Position numbers and translations under genes: made by a program. Positions 13,311-26,195 of a stretch of 64,000 bases of DNA are shown here, piece after piece. Numbering within the stretch: position 1 is the stretch's first letter; the number at the start of each line of letters is the position of its first letter. The DNA comes from Symsagittifera roscoffensis (taxonomy: Eukaryota; Xenacoelomorpha; Acoela; Convolutidae), in NCBI RefSeq assembly GCF_963678635.1, contig NC_087065.1, forward strand, positions 39,619,430 to 39,683,429, written 5' to 3'. The notes under the pieces are model-generated. The model saw nothing but the letters and a program-made list of their open reading frames with translations, did not search any database and was not told where the DNA came from.

Positions 13311-13605
13311 TTCATATTGAATTTAGTATAATAAATGAACCGAGAAGCCGAAAATTTATTTGAAAGAAAATAGAAAAAATTTTTTAAAAAAGTTGCCAAG
13401 CTTTTATGAATAATGTTTGTATTTGTATTACAGTTCGCCTAGGAGGGTGATTTACTTTTTTTTTTAAATCTCGTTGGGTTTCAATCGTTATAAAAACATC
13501 AAAACTACTAAATTAAAAACATTAGGAAAATAAGCCGACAGAAGTAAAGCCAAACGTCCTCAGAGCCGAAAATCTACCAAAATTTTCGAACATAATATAA
13601 AAACA

Positions 13606-13735
13606 GCAACCATGCTGTTAATTAACCATGCAGTGGTACACTGACCAATCAACGCAAATACAGGCAAAAACTGTAAACATGCTATTAATTAACCGCGCAA
13701 TGGTACACTGACTATTCATAATTATCCATCTGCGA
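13606..13735. repeat. Two-copy tandem repeat, period 67
   Basis: The segment CATGCTGTTAATTAACC at 13611 recurs as CATGCTATTAATTAACC at 13678. Both are followed by GTGGTACACTGAC or a one-base variant, so a unit of about 67 bases is present twice. Confidence 0.7.
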
Positions 13736-14947
13736 ACAAAGTTGTTTCGGAAAAAAGTCGAGTTCCCGATTGCAATACCCTTGCTTATCCCAAAGTTAAA
13801 AACAGTTGGCCCTCAATGATGAGAAAAACTGGTTCCAAGTGTTTATTATTCAGACACAAAGCTGACACAATTGAGTCTTCATTTATAGGACTATTTGGTA
13901 ATTTTCTATTTTGACATAACATAAATGGCTCATCGATATATAGATTGAAAGCAAGCTAATTTTTTTACAGTTTTTTTGTCGTAATTTTTGATGTTTTTTT
14001 CCCTTACATATATGAGCTTCAAAAAATTTTATTTGTTAACATCAGACATCAATATCATTTAAAGTGGTCGAATTATGAAATTCCTGCTACAGAGTGTTAG
14101 GACCTTGTTAACTATTTCCCCCTATAATAAATCTTTAAAAAGGGCTATCATTAAATGAGATAGTTCAACGATTAAGCATATTCGAGTTTTGTATTTTGTA
14201 ACCCTCTGAAACAGGGGGAGGGGGGTGTTTGGATCGTTAACGAGATCCTTGTGTTAAATTGATTAAAATCATGCTTTACAGAATGTTTACATTAATTTTC
14301 AAATTAAAATATGAAAACCTGAAAACTGATTGGAATTTGACGAATAGCTTACTTTGCGTAAGCGCAATGCTTTTAGGCACAAAAATCGTAGTTTCGATTA
14401 ATTGGATGTTGCCGCGATATCACTCACTCAATGAAGCGTGAATATTTGTTTGGAATGAAAGCCCACCTTAATACCCCATTCAGTCCCACCTTTAAACTCG
14501 AAGTGGACTCTCCAGTTATACCTAATTTACGAAGCCCTTCAGATTGTCTGGACGTTTCTTTGTGTTTCTCTAGTCGATGCCCTAGGGCATCGCTTTATTG
14601 TCTGTTGCGTAAAGTTCTGCCTTGTAACGCCTCAGAGTTGTTATATGTAAACTTAACAGTCTTTAGGCCAACATTGTTCACCCGTGTAATTCTGGACTGC
14701 TTCCAGATTTAGAAACCAACAGACACTAATAGGTGCGAAAAGTCCTTATTGATTGCCTCCGGAAACCTGGTCGAATGATCTCGGCGAAAATAGAACCTAT
14801 TTAGCAGAACACACTATTAACATAATTGATTTTTTAAAAACTCTTACCAGCTTATTCAAAATTACGTTTTTCCAACCCTTTCATTTTGAGTGAATTTGTT
14901 TTATTGAGCTGAAGATTATTGAAGCAATATGTTATGTTAGATAAGAA

Positions 14948-15194
14948 GGATCTACTTAACAATCTCCACCCCCTTCAAGATAGGGGGGGGGGGGGATTGT
15001 TCAGTAGATTAATTGCAGCGAATTTTCGACCAATCAGAATGCAGCAAAATTCGAATTTACACACAACGCTCGAGTGTGAATTTTCTGTTTTTATTTACAG
15101 AGGTGGAGTTTCTTTAGTAGAAACAATGGGGGGGGGGGGTTGGATTCTTTAGTAGATACAACGGGGGGGGGGGGGGAGATTGTTAAGTAGATCC
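14948..15194. mobile_element. 247-bp MITE-like element with TIRs and G runs
   Basis: The left end GGATCTACTTAACAATCTCC is the exact reverse complement of the right end (AGATTGTTAAGTAGATCC preceded by a G run). The interior repeats variants of TTCTTTAGTAGA followed by a G run near 15108-15175. The element is short and non-coding. A target duplication is not evident. Confidence 0.7.
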
Positions 15195-15399
15195 GATCAG
15201 AATTAAACAAACTATGTTTTCTGAGTAAGTTATCTTTAACACAAAAAAGGAAAATTATGCATAATTTTTTTGTCTAGGAAGCTCTGGGCTATTTGACGGA
15301 GAAAAAATTAGACCAAAAAATGTGTTGTATTATCTGTGACTAGAGGAGGTGAACACAATTGTATAAGAGAATAATGAGCGAATGAGACAACAAAAGGGT

Positions 15400-15900
15400 G
15401 TGAGCTAATCTTCCTGCAATTGACAGCTACTTTCTGCTCCATCATTACCACATGTCTTCAGCATATCATATCACCCGCTACAACTCCAACCCCCCTCCCC
15501 TTGACCCCTCTTTTCATCCCTCATCCTACCTCTAAACCTCATCATTAAATCATTAATCCATATATGCAAATGTACAGGGTATGTCATCCCTCCTTCGTTT
15601 TTCGCCTTCATATTTCCATCTTCAAGACAAAATTGACAGGTGATCTAGCTGAAATGAGTCACTGAATTAAGTCTGCATGGCGGTGTGTCCATTGTGTGTC
15701 TTTTGTGATTAACACAATAAACACCACCAACAGTCGGTATCAACTTTCTCCTGCCTCCATCTCAAGTGTATCTTTCCTTACCACTTTAGATCTCTTTTTC
15801 GCTCTTACTTCTTCTGTTTCTTCCCCTCGCTCGCCATTTGTCTCTCTCGCCGCACTATAAAATCAATTTTCATCTCATTATTATGCAAATTAAAGTATAC
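15400..15900. promoter_or_regulatory. Pyrimidine-rich candidate regulatory block with two POU octamers
   Basis: This stretch is less AT-rich and strongly C/T-biased on the + strand, unlike its surroundings. Two perfect ATGCAAAT octamers (POU-factor sites) lie at 15564-15571 and 15883-15890, with homeodomain-like CATTAATC near 15551 and a TATAAAA word near 15856. No exon fits. It could be an enhancer within the large Prickle upstream region, or a promoter. Base composition and motifs are the only evidence. Confidence 0.3.
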
Positions 15901-18730
15901 TTCCATAATATACAAGGCAGTACTTGTGTATACCTCTCATTATATAGCAAAAAAGCTCTAGTGTACCTTTTATGCTTGTTGTTTTGTTTATTTTGATTGA
16001 AAACGATTTGATCTAACAAAAAAAAACGAAAACAAATTATACGGTTTCCGTGATAAAATAAACCCTTTAATCTGATGTTTCAAGCTGTTTTTATGGACTC
16101 GACTGGAAGCTTTCTAGGGCAAAATCTCCCTAAGGCATTCCTTAATTCTCTTAACACCCACCATCAACTCCCCCCTCTCTCTCTCTTCTAATCTGCCCCA
16201 GCGTGCCTCCTGTTTGTAGTTTTGACATATATGCCCAACTTCTGCTTCAAGAGTTCGGGAAAAAGTACCAAAGTCGCTGTTGTCTCTGATTCCAAATAAC
16301 CTCAGGTTTTCTAGACACCAACACTTGCACAAATAAACAAGGCATTTATCCGAAGTTAAAATAAACCGTTTCATTATAAACCCAGCACCCGCTGCTGAGA
16401 TTTTTGGATTTCAAATTGAAACTGAATTTGAAAAGTTTTGAGGCTTCAGTTACCAACTATTAATACCACCGTCAAAGCAGTTATTTTAGTTTTGAAACGC
16501 GTCAAAACGAGCAAACGTCACGTGGCAATTCACATGATTGACATTGCTCTGCCGACGTGATACGGGATTGCACAACCGGTTGAACTTTCAGCTTCCCCGG
16601 TCGAAATCTCAACATTTTTTTTTCAACTAGCAGGTATAACTGTGAAATCAATTAAACAATTTCCAGATGTGCCCCAAATTTAGGAAACGTAGATATTTCG
16701 AGGAACTTTCAAGTGATATCAAGATTGTTTTGTCGCCACTTGAAAAATCGATCTCAATTATCTGATCCAAAGCTTAGCTAGTTTTCCAAAAATTCACCAT
16801 TTAGCTGGTTTCCAAAAGTCAATTAGTTTTCTACTTCAAATTGCTAGAGAACAGGAAATTTTACCTCTTGAACCTGGGATTTAAATCCGTTGAACTTTCT
16901 TCGAAATTCTTGTATAATTGTTTGGTTAAATTGGAAAAGCGAAAATTATCTCGACCTAATTCAAGTTATGATATCGTTCTTTAACTTCTGTTTATTGTTT
17001 TTCGACTGTTAAATTACTGCCTGCTTATAGCTTCGATTGCCATTTTTACAATAGTGGCGCCGTTTTCAACCGGTGCATGCTAAATGTAACTGACATAACA
17101 AAAAATCAGCACATGCGTCAGGCAATTGAGTGAAAAATAAATACCATCACTTATAACGTCTTCTAGATGTACCAATTTAACGCCATTTTCTCCAATTAAG
17201 GAAGCTGAAATATACTGCTTTCACGATTGGTTAAAAAACTGTTCAACACTAGCCAAAAAATGATATATTAAAAATTGGTAAGTTTAAAAAATCTGAATGT
17301 CGCGTTATAATATTCGCTAATTCTGCGAAAGTAGTTCGCACTAAAAAAAATGAAATACACAGAAGACTCTTTGAAGTTAAGCACTGTTTTTGATTCTATT
17401 TTGAGTTCAATCGAGCTTTCTTGGGGTTATTAGTGCAGTTTAAAAGGTCAAATATCCTTTTTAGCAGTTTCATCAAGGAACAATAATCGAAGCTTTTCTT
17501 CCTTTTATCTTCATAAAAATATTTCTATTGCTCTACTTAGTCCGGCTGTTTCTATAAATATGAAAAGCCTTCAAGTTCTGACAGCGGAATTGCTTCCATG
17601 TTTTTGCTGAGGTACCATATTATACTAATTTACTTACCAGACAGTACATTATTACTTTCTTCCAACTTTGTAATTATAAATAATTTATTACCGGTAACTT
17701 GAGCGGAAGCCAAAAATTAGTTCAGTGGGTATGTTAAAGACGAAATAAGAGATGCTATTTCTTTCAGAAATTTCAGTCCTGAAAGAATGGATTTAAATTT
17801 GTAAGGAGAAACATTACTTCATCGACTTTATTTTTGCAAACTAAAAGTCATGGCAAAGGTGATCAATTTTGTTCACGATTTTACTTCAGAGCTTTATAAC
17901 AGGAGATCGAAATGTCACAATTTAGTTAAGAAGACGATACTTGCGACGGAATTTGCCAGCTAACAAGGAAACGGGCTCCTCGTAAACAGATTGGTAACTG
18001 CATATCAGGATCCAATTACGGCCAGTTGTCATTTTAATCCCAATGCGACTTGACTCCACGTCTTGAAACTTGACACTTTTTGAGTCAATAGAGCGAAACA
18101 AATTAATGGAACTTGACTCTAAACATTGCCAGCTGGGAGATTATAGTCTCGCACCCAAATTAATTTTGAGCCCAAACGGGGCTGCAAACACGTGAACCAA
18201 TGGTCACCAGACTCGAATTTATCATCCAATTTGTCAGTTATTGATATTTCGAAGGATCTACACCAATGCGAACCTCGTGGCAAGAATTAAATCTGAATTG
18301 AATCTTTCATTCACAGCTCATAGTTTGAATTTAACAGCCCTAATTCACCCATGATATCTTATAATAACCAGAACTAGTTGCAAATATTTCAACAAAACTT
18401 CTGACAAAAATTTTATCGAGGAACCGACACATTATTCATCTGCTTTCTCAAGTCTCAGATTATATTTAAGTTTCATTTTTGCTCGAAATTTATCCTTCAA
18501 ACAAACCACTGCAGAAGAATTTTCTTTCCAAAATTTTTTCTCGTTCAATCTATTTTCGAAATTCGGCAACCAATTCAGCCGATATTTGACGCTAAAATGC
18601 AGTCAACATATCAAGTAAAGTTCAACAGAGTCTATTATGACACCGAAAAAGTGAGTGATGATTTTATTTGAAGGAATTAGTATTCTGAATCTTTTTTAGG
18701 CTATAAGCTAAATTTTCTCTTCTTTAAAAG
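15901..18730. other. Non-coding stretch, nothing firm recognised
   Basis: No exon, RNA gene or bounded repeat was recognised. Two less AT-rich patches (about 16490-16610 and 17930-18260) contain palindromic words such as GTCACGTG but no open frame with protein character. Confidence 0.35.
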
Positions 18731-18734
18731 AATA

Positions 18735-18950
18735 TCATCATTGTTCCGACTTTCGAAAAGAGTGAAGGAATATTTGAGTTCAGCATTTTTTTTTTCATAC
18801 TTTTTTTACTAGCCATCAGTACATTTTTCGACTTTTTTAATGACTTTTTTCACAGAGTTTTTTCGTACAACCTAAGTTAAGATGACACTTTGGCCTCAAA
18901 GTAAAAGTTATTTACCCTGTGATCTTTTTTCGTAAAATTATGTATCGAAT
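18735..18950 (+). mobile_element. Family A fragment
   Basis: Forward-order words TTGTTCCGACTTTCG, GGAATATTTGAGTTC, ACTAGCCAT, CCTGTGATCTTTTTTCG and GTAAAATTATG match the left half of family A. The right half is absent. Confidence 0.55.
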
Positions 18951-20317
18951 GTGTAAAAAAAATATGATGAAAAAATCCATCTAAAAAAAATTTCACTCGA
19001 TTTTCAAAATCAAACTATTTCGTAGACGCAGAAGAGCAGTAGAGCAGCAGTCAGCTTTCATTCATGACTTCGTTTTGATACAACTTGTCTTTGTTGAAAA
19101 GGTAATTACAACTTCAAAAAATCTTGATAGCCTGATTGTGCAGCTTATCCGACATACCTCTATTTTGGATAAATTGACATAAAAAATATAATTTCAATTT
19201 TAAGCCAAAAATTAAGAATCGGGCGATGAATAGAAAATTACATTGACAACTTATTTCGGCTCGGGAGATTACCAAAATGGCATCATCCTGTCGGGCGGCA
19301 TCTCCTGATGCAAAATCTGATTGGAAAATCTGGTAATGATACTCTTTGTATATTTTATCAAATATTTTGGTTGTTGAGTTTGATTCAAAACAAAAAGCAA
19401 TTCAATTTTTGAGGGGCATTTTTTGCAGGATTCCTTGATATGATCACTGAAAAAAAAGGAACTGACTTTTTCTTAGCTTTTTAAATTTTTTTTTCATTAA
19501 ATGATTTTCTTTGCATGATCAAGAACCTCAAATAGTGATTGGAAGGACTGCGTGATATAACTGCCAATTTCATTGTAGAGCCCTATGTAAATCGTGATTC
19601 AAACGGCATTGCAGATAAATCAAAAATTTTCATTGTCCAGAAAAACCTATTTGAAATTTTTGGGTTTTTTTAAATTTCGAGGAAGTTAAGCGTGCAAATG
19701 TGTCTTATGATTGACATATAATAGTCTAGTTGCAAAATTGTGCCAAGAAAATTTATATTAAATCCATTAAAATTAGTTTTCGAAGTTTTTTGTAGAACTT
19801 TTTTTAAATTTTGATTTCAAAATCGCAAAGTTAGGCTTAATATTTTTTAAATTTTTATATTCAATTTTTGATATAAAATGTTATCGAATACACTTTTTAT
19901 GCATTTCTCTTAAATTATTCTTTCAGATCCTCTAATTACACAACGACATAAAAAAATACAAAAATTGAAACAAAAAGCTGTTTTTATTTCGAAAAATTTT
20001 TCTCAATGTTTTCGGAGCTTTCTCTTCTATTTGCGAAGCATTCGCTACACTTGTTTTATTCAGTCATTAATTTTTCAACCAATTTACAACAAAAACAACA
20101 AGTTAATCAAATCAACGCTACTGTACTGGTTGATCTAGCTTTTACTTTTTGTGTTTAATTTTGTTGTCCATTTTTTTAAAACGGTTTGCGAAACAAAACT
20201 TTTTGTTTTTAAATGAAAAAAAGTGTTGCATGAAAAAAAATGATTTGCTGATATTTATTCCGCTCTATGATAATTTTTTCTATTATATTTTTTAACATGG
20301 AAAAATTGAATAACAAC

Positions 20318-20420
20318 CTTGCTCGTATCCAATGAAACCTCGGATGTTCCGACTGCTTTTTTAAGTTAAGTTTTTTTTGGTGAAATTTTTTGAATGAGAT
20401 TTTGACCTTTTAAACGTTAA
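20318..20420 (-). mobile_element. Family A terminal fragment
   Basis: Reverse-order terminal words CTTGCTCGTATC, GATGTTCCGACTGC and TTTTTTGGTGAAA match the right end of family A. Confidence 0.5.
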
Positions 20421-20953
20421 CGAGACGCAAATTTTTGACAACTGATATTGTCTAGGGGGCTTAAAAAAATAAATAGAATGAAAAACTTTCCAATTTTTTT
20501 TGCTTTATTTGTTTATCTGATAAATTGTTTTAGAAAGTCGCTTAACATTCTACTTTGTAGAATGTTAGGCAACTTTGTTAAACATTTCATCAAAAAACAA
20601 ATAAAACAATTTGATAAAACACTTATTTTTGCCTATGATTTGTTTGAAATGATTACCTGAATGCACTTTATCCGCACAAAATGCATTATTTATAATAGAC
20701 AAAAGGAAATTAAGCTCTCGTAAGTTAGTCCAGCAAAATTACCTTATTTCCAAAATCGATACAGAAATCACTGCTTTCTTAAGTAAAATAAATTTGCTGT
20801 CTGCACTGCGATCAGATTCTTTGTCATACTGATTTGTTTGCGAAACCATTATGCGCTTTGTTTCTATACCTTAGCACTTTTAATGATTGAGTTTTTAAAT
20901 TAATCTGTTCAAATTGCTATATTCAAAATTCCATTCTTTGCAAAAACGACTGT

Positions 20954-21020
20954 AAACAAGACTGCTTGTATATCAGGGCACAGTTCTCAATATTCCGACT
21001 GCCCCTAATTGATATCTCCC
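20954..21020 (+). mobile_element. Left end of a family B copy
   Basis: The words AACAAGACTGCTTGTAT, CAGGGCACAG and TTCCGACTGCCCC match the start of family B at 26196 and 30710. The matching interior reappears only near 21945-22110, so this copy looks interrupted. Confidence 0.5.
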
Positions 21021-21215
21021 GGGTTGACTTCCGTAGACCAAAAAGGCTAACCATTAAGAATTATAACAAAGTATATGAAAAAATACTACTCATACAAATT
21101 TCACGGATTTTGTTAAGATGGTGTCATCAAGTTTTCAAAGAGATTTTTTCTTGTTTTGGCATAAAAGTCGGTGTATTGTCCCAAATAAAAAGAAAAACTT
21201 TTTATCAAAGAAAGA

Positions 21216-21895
21216 ATTCTAATCATACAGTTTCCATGTATGGAAACTGTATGACCAGCAATTTTATGATGACGACAACAAAAATTTATCCAAGTAAAAT
21301 TGAAATTATCCCAATTTTTAAAAAAAATTGTTTAACCGCAAATCGAGTTTTGTATTCAAACAAACATTTTCCAAAAAATTGTTTTTTGCACGCAAAAATT
21401 TATGTTTTTTGTGTGTGCATAACGTAGTCCTGGATGTTTTGTTGAAATTTTTCCGTTTCTTTGGATAACTTTTTTTAAAAAGCTAAACACTCTTTATTTT
21501 GTATGGCATGTTTATGTATACCTTGATCATTGTTTGATAATTTGAAAATTCAAATTTAAAAAAGTAATCATCATTGAAAACTTTTGCCGAAATATAAAAG
21601 TTTGATGCTTTTAGTATATGATTTGTGTAACAATAGCCTTATTCAATTCAGGTCATTTCCAATGCAGTGTAAATGCAAGACAATCAAACCTTTGGTGACT
21701 CTAGTTTTGAGTGAACCATGGTTTTTGTTACTTGTGTGAAAATGCTAGTCATACAGTTACCTTATAGGAAAAATCACTAATCAATCTTAGACCTTTCTTA
21801 CATTTTTCTGTACTTATGGAATTGCATGAAAAATGTATGATTAGCATGTTTTCATATATGAAAATTGTATGACTAGCATTTTTGGTCAACCCGGG
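21216..21895. repeat. Palindrome-rich segment
   Basis: An almost perfect palindrome (CATACAGTTTCCAT joined to its reverse complement) sits at about 21225-21254. A related one, CATATATGAAAATTGTATG in a CTAATCA/TGACTAG context, sits at about 21833-21885, and a half copy CTAGTCATACAGTTACC lies near 21748. The outer copies are in inverse order, as expected for the ends of a MITE or nested MITEs. A 153-codon open frame overlaps the left part but shows no motif. Confidence 0.5.
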
Positions 21896-21939
21896 CTGTC
21901 GAATAGTTTTTGCGAAAAGAAAATATTGAAAATCTTTAA

Positions 21940-22110
21940 ATTTTGAACAATATCAAAAATCAAGTGGGAAAATTTGAGTCGTACGAAACTGTTGCGACCG
22001 ATTAGCTAGCCTCAATTCAATTTGGAACGATTTTGTTGTGCGGGATGATTCGCCACGCATAAATACTTCGCAAAACAATCTCAGCATTATGAATAAATTC
22101 TACACAAGCG
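21940..22110 (+). mobile_element. Interior of the family B copy
   Basis: The words TAGCCTCAATTCAATTTGG, GTGCGGGATGATTCGCC and ATAAATACTTCG match the family B interior at 26340-26420 and 30840-30920. It is probably the remainder of the copy that starts at 20954. Confidence 0.5.
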
Positions 22111-22124
22111 CACATAATTTAGTC

Positions 22125-22265
22125 TAAAACAGGGCCAAATTGGCCATTTTTAAACTCTTATTACTTAACAAAAAATAATCGGGGGTAAAATATCTTTTTA
22201 CATTTGAGCTCAAGAAGTAGATATTCGATACGGTATATAAATTTTTTAAAAACTATTAATTCGAT
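22125..22265 (-). mobile_element. Family A fragment
   Basis: Reverse-order family A centre: GGCCAAATTGGCCATTTTTA, then ATCGGGGGTAAAATATC and TTGAGCTCAAG. The ends are missing. Confidence 0.5.
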
Positions 22266-22599
22266 CGTCGAAAATTGACTGAATAAAAAAAACACATCAA
22301 GAATGAACCACGTAACAATCTTCGAAAGTCGGAACATTTAATCAACCAAATTTCTTCATCGATATCTTTAGCGTAATAAAAGAATTCAGCCAAAGTTGTT
22401 CTATTGATCATCGAAAAAAAAGGAAACAAAAAGCCATAGCTGGCATAGATGCGATCATTTTTTGGAACATCGAAACAATCATATGGCCTTTCAGATACAA
22501 AAAAGAATTTGCGCGATTTCATTTTAGTTTTTAAAAAATTATAATGTTAATTTTTTTGTTTCCTTAAAAGCTGTTTTTCAGGCACTGAATCAAAAGTTT

Positions 22600-25000
22600 G
22601 TGCAAAAGGTTTTTTATTATAAGACGCTATAGTATGGTGCAGGGGGGGGCTGTAACGAGAAATTTCAGCTTTTATCAATTTGGCATCAATGATTTTCACT
22701 ACATGTATGACAGCGACAATTTAGTGTCTCTTTTATATTGGGTTTAGTCTGTGGTTCCCTTCGAAGTAAATTAAATGGTTCTCCCCTCTTTTCAGTTTTA
22801 ATCATTCGAACTCGTGTAGCTTGCCCTATGCCACTCTTAATAATCATTTTCATTGATCAGAGCAAAGACTCTTTTTTGTTCTTCATTCTCTTAAGTTGAA
22901 AGATAAAACCTGCAGAGTTCTGAAGACTATTTTACCAGAAAAAGACCGGTGGAATTTAAAATGAATCGGGCTATTATTTGCCTCCTGTAAAACATGTACT
23001 TTTTGGTATATTCACCAAATGGTGTTCTATTTAGATTTTGTGATGCGGTGTATTTTGTTTGTTGCGTTGAGATAACGGCATAAGAAGGGAAGGGTTTTGT
23101 TTCAAATTTTGAAGCGGAGGTTATTTGAGATATATATATATATATAGACTCTTATCTGGGTATTTGGGCTTAGTATATTCCCCTGCGCCCTTAATCCTTG
23201 CCCTCCTTTCCTCTCTTTACTTTCTTCGCTTGACCGCCCCCGACGAGAGGAGAAAAATGAAGATTTATGTCCAGCTTATAAACATCTCTCGTTATACAAC
23301 TGAGTTCAAATCAGCGCTGCAGAGCTAGGTGGTTAAATTTGCATAAGTATTCAGCCCAAGTCACTCGTCGGAAATGTCACTTTTGACATGTTTGTCAGAG
23401 GTTGGTTCAACTGTTAGTTTTCTGTTCACATTGTGTTGACCTTCCTACCGGACGAAGGGAGCCAAGTCAATTTCTGAAACTAAACACGTAACACTACAAA
23501 CATCAAGATATTATTGAAGACTGTATAAATATAGATAACTTACCAATGCCTTTTTGGCATCTGGGTGACTAACCATAACACCCCCCCCCCCCCCACCACC
23601 CCCGGGGGGGGGGGCTTTTAACTAGATCTCAATTTCATAAATGAGTCCATAAAGATATACGGCAATATGTTCTATACCAATTAGGCAATTTTTCACAATT
23701 ATGCCAGTAGTTTTGTAAAGAAGTACATGAAAGTTCGCATACTTAATAAACCCAAATTTCAGCCAATCTCACTCAGAAATTGGCCACGTGATTTCTTAAT
23801 CCACAGCAAAGTAATTTCCCTTGCCAAAAGTGACCTCAATTAAAAAAGTTTACTTTCTACTTGAAGAAGTGAACGACCTCATAATGCATATTTATTTACC
23901 TTCTTTTTTAAACATCCAGAGGCTACCAATTTCAGCTGTAAAAATGAGCAGGCATTTTAATCTTTTCCCGTTCTTATTTACTTTTAACAATATGAGCAAT
24001 GAAAGCATCATATTGCGTATGGAAGGAATCTTAGATCATGTAAAGACCATTAAATTTTTTCTCTTGTCTCTTCTTAATTTAACGACGCCCAATTTAGTTT
24101 CTAAATTGCAGTATGAATTGTCTGTCAGGGGTCTTCTTAAGAATCTAGCATAAAAAATCAAGATCGAAACAAAAAAGAAGTTTTTGAATCGGCCTTGTTG
24201 TCCACCTTTGTGCGAAAAGACAGAAAACTAAAAAGAGCACAGTTTTCACATTAGCATCAAAAATCCAAATTTAAGTACATTTCATTAATTTATTATGAAA
24301 ATGGGAAAGGAAAGAATTGAAATGCAATTATCTGGACGTACATCGGGTAAATCTACCTTTAATTGACAACTCCAATCCTTTGAGCGACTGCAGCTTCTGT
24401 TAAATGCCACAACCCGGAAATTAATGGTGAAACTCACATTTTTTTTATCAAACAGTGATATTCTGCTATTATAATTATTGCATGAAAAACATGAATGGAA
24501 TGATGTTAACTCAAAAAAAATTAGCATTTAAAATGGAGAAAAATTCTCATAAGGTTTGGCCAAAAATATTTTCACATAAAAATATGTTGTATAAACAGAA
24601 TGACTAAGAGATCAAAAAAAAGAAAAAAAAATCCAGTATGATTCAATAAAAAAATTATCTTCAACTTCGATTTGAAAAATAAATCTTCAATCAAAAACTT
24701 TAGAAATTTCAATTAAAAAATTGATTTCAAATTTAATGAAAAACTTAATCAGAAAACACGCTAATTCAAAATTTTTCTGCGGAATTTTCTGGAACTAACG
24801 TTTTAGAAATAAAACATCATCAAAACCGATAGTGTTACAGAAACTACACCCCAAACTTACATCACGTGAAGTAACCTCAAACGGTCATCAGTTTAGCTTT
24901 TTGCGTGTCTGCGCGATGCCTTTATCTTCACTTGTTTGGTCCCTCAAAAATGCTGTGGTCCCTAATAAGAACCGAGGTAGAGTATGTAGCTAATTCAAAC
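22600..25000. other. Non-coding stretch, nothing firm recognised
   Basis: No exon was recognised. It includes a TA microsatellite near 23129-23146 and adjoining C and G runs at about 23580-23614 that could form a hairpin. Open frames of up to 110 codons (23821-24153) lack recognisable motifs. Confidence 0.35.
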
Positions 25001-25038
25001 AGTAAGCATATTTATTCTTTTATATTGCTGTCCAAACG

Positions 25039-25111
25039 GGCCTAGTTAGTGTAGCGGGTACAAAACAGGCAACCAATCCCAAGGCGTAGGTTCAAATCCC
25101 GTACTGGCTCT
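25039..25111 (+). repeat. tRNA-like sequence (pseudo-tRNA or SINE head)
   Basis: A tRNA-sized segment with an A-box-like TAGTTAGTGTAGCGGG and a perfect B box GGTTCAAATCC. The first five bases GGGCC pair with the terminal GGCTC, allowing one wobble. The rest of the acceptor stem and the T stem contain mismatches and no clean anticodon arm forms. It is therefore more likely a tRNA-derived repeat or pseudogene than a working tRNA gene. Confidence 0.45.
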
Positions 25112-25620
25112 TGCTTTTAGAAAATAGGCGGCTTCAATAATCTAAACTAGTTTTGTCACGTGAATAAACAGGTAAACTAGTACCCATCAATCATCATTCT
25201 CAAACTGTTTACTGGTAAACTAAAAGTCCCTGGCTGCCCATCTGCAAAGATATTGCGAAATACTTGATGTCATCCATGGAACAAAAAATTTATTGCACTC
25301 CTTCAAAAAACAAAAATATTGCTTAAACACTTATTACCTCAGATGAACAGTTGCAAATAAAGTTCGAAAATAATCATGATGTTTCTAATGAACCGTTCAA
25401 TATTTGCGGTATTTTTGGTAGAAATTTTGATTTTGTAAGCTGTTACTTTTTTCAAGTGTTCTCAGCTATAAATTAGTTAGCTATTATTCTTTTCATAATG
25501 TTTGTTATCAATTTTTCCGCTTAAATTTTAACATTCAGAGTTTTGATTTCGCTACTCCGGTTTCTGCCAGGCAAAGTTTTGCCGGATACCTTTGCAGGCT
25601 ATAAAACTACAGATACTTTT

Positions 25621-26019
25621 TCTTACGACTTTCGAAGAAAATGACGGAATATTTGCGCTCAGGGTAGTTGTTTTCCTCCAGTCAAATTTCGACTTTTTGA
25701 CTAGCCATTTTAACAGAAAAATTTTGTATCATTCACTATGTGCTGTTGTTTTCAGCTCAAATTAAAAAATATATATATTTTACCTGTGATTAATTTTTTT
25801 TTAAAAAAGTTATGGGGTTTTAATTGGCCAATTTGGGATAATTAACGCGCTACATATTTCGTGCTAATAAAATTTTGAGGCATGCAGAATGTATCACTTT
25901 GTACTTTGAATCGCGTTTGTACTTTAATTTGCGAATATCTTTTTTTGAAAAATACATCATAAAAATCAAAACGCAGTCGGAACATTCAGAACATCGTCTT
26001 GACAGTTGAAGTCTTGTTT
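25621..26019 (+). mobile_element. Family A copy, internally shortened
   Basis: Runs from TTACGACTTTCGAAG through GGAATATTTGCGCTCAGG, ACTAGCCATTTT, TTTTACCTGTGATTA, AATTAACGCGC and CATATTTCG to CGCAGTCGGAACATTCAGA and AGTCTTGTTTT. This is the order of the full copy at 29352. The second half of the core is deleted. Confidence 0.65.
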
Positions 26020-26195
26020 TTTCCAATTAATTTTGTTTTCAATAGATTCAGTTCGTGTATTTGTAATTCTCTATTTGTGAAAAATTTATCATCTGCCTTT
26101 TTTTGTGTTTTTTGAGCGTACTTTCCGAAGCTTAATATAAAAGTTTTGGAAAATATACTTTAGATTAGTTCAAATAAAACCAAATTTTTTGTGTA

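Noticed and set aside
14431-14712. 93-codon open frame in a less AT-rich patch
   Set aside because: No recognisable domain and no splice signals in matching phase. It may be transposon debris but this cannot be supported.
20966-21427. 153-codon open frame on the + strand
   Set aside because: It overlaps a family B end and a palindrome, has no recognisable motif or splice support, and is lysine/phenylalanine-rich as expected of random AT-rich sequence.
25039-25111. Functional tRNA gene
   Set aside because: The B box is perfect but the acceptor, anticodon and T stems contain mismatches, so it was kept only as a tRNA-like repeat.
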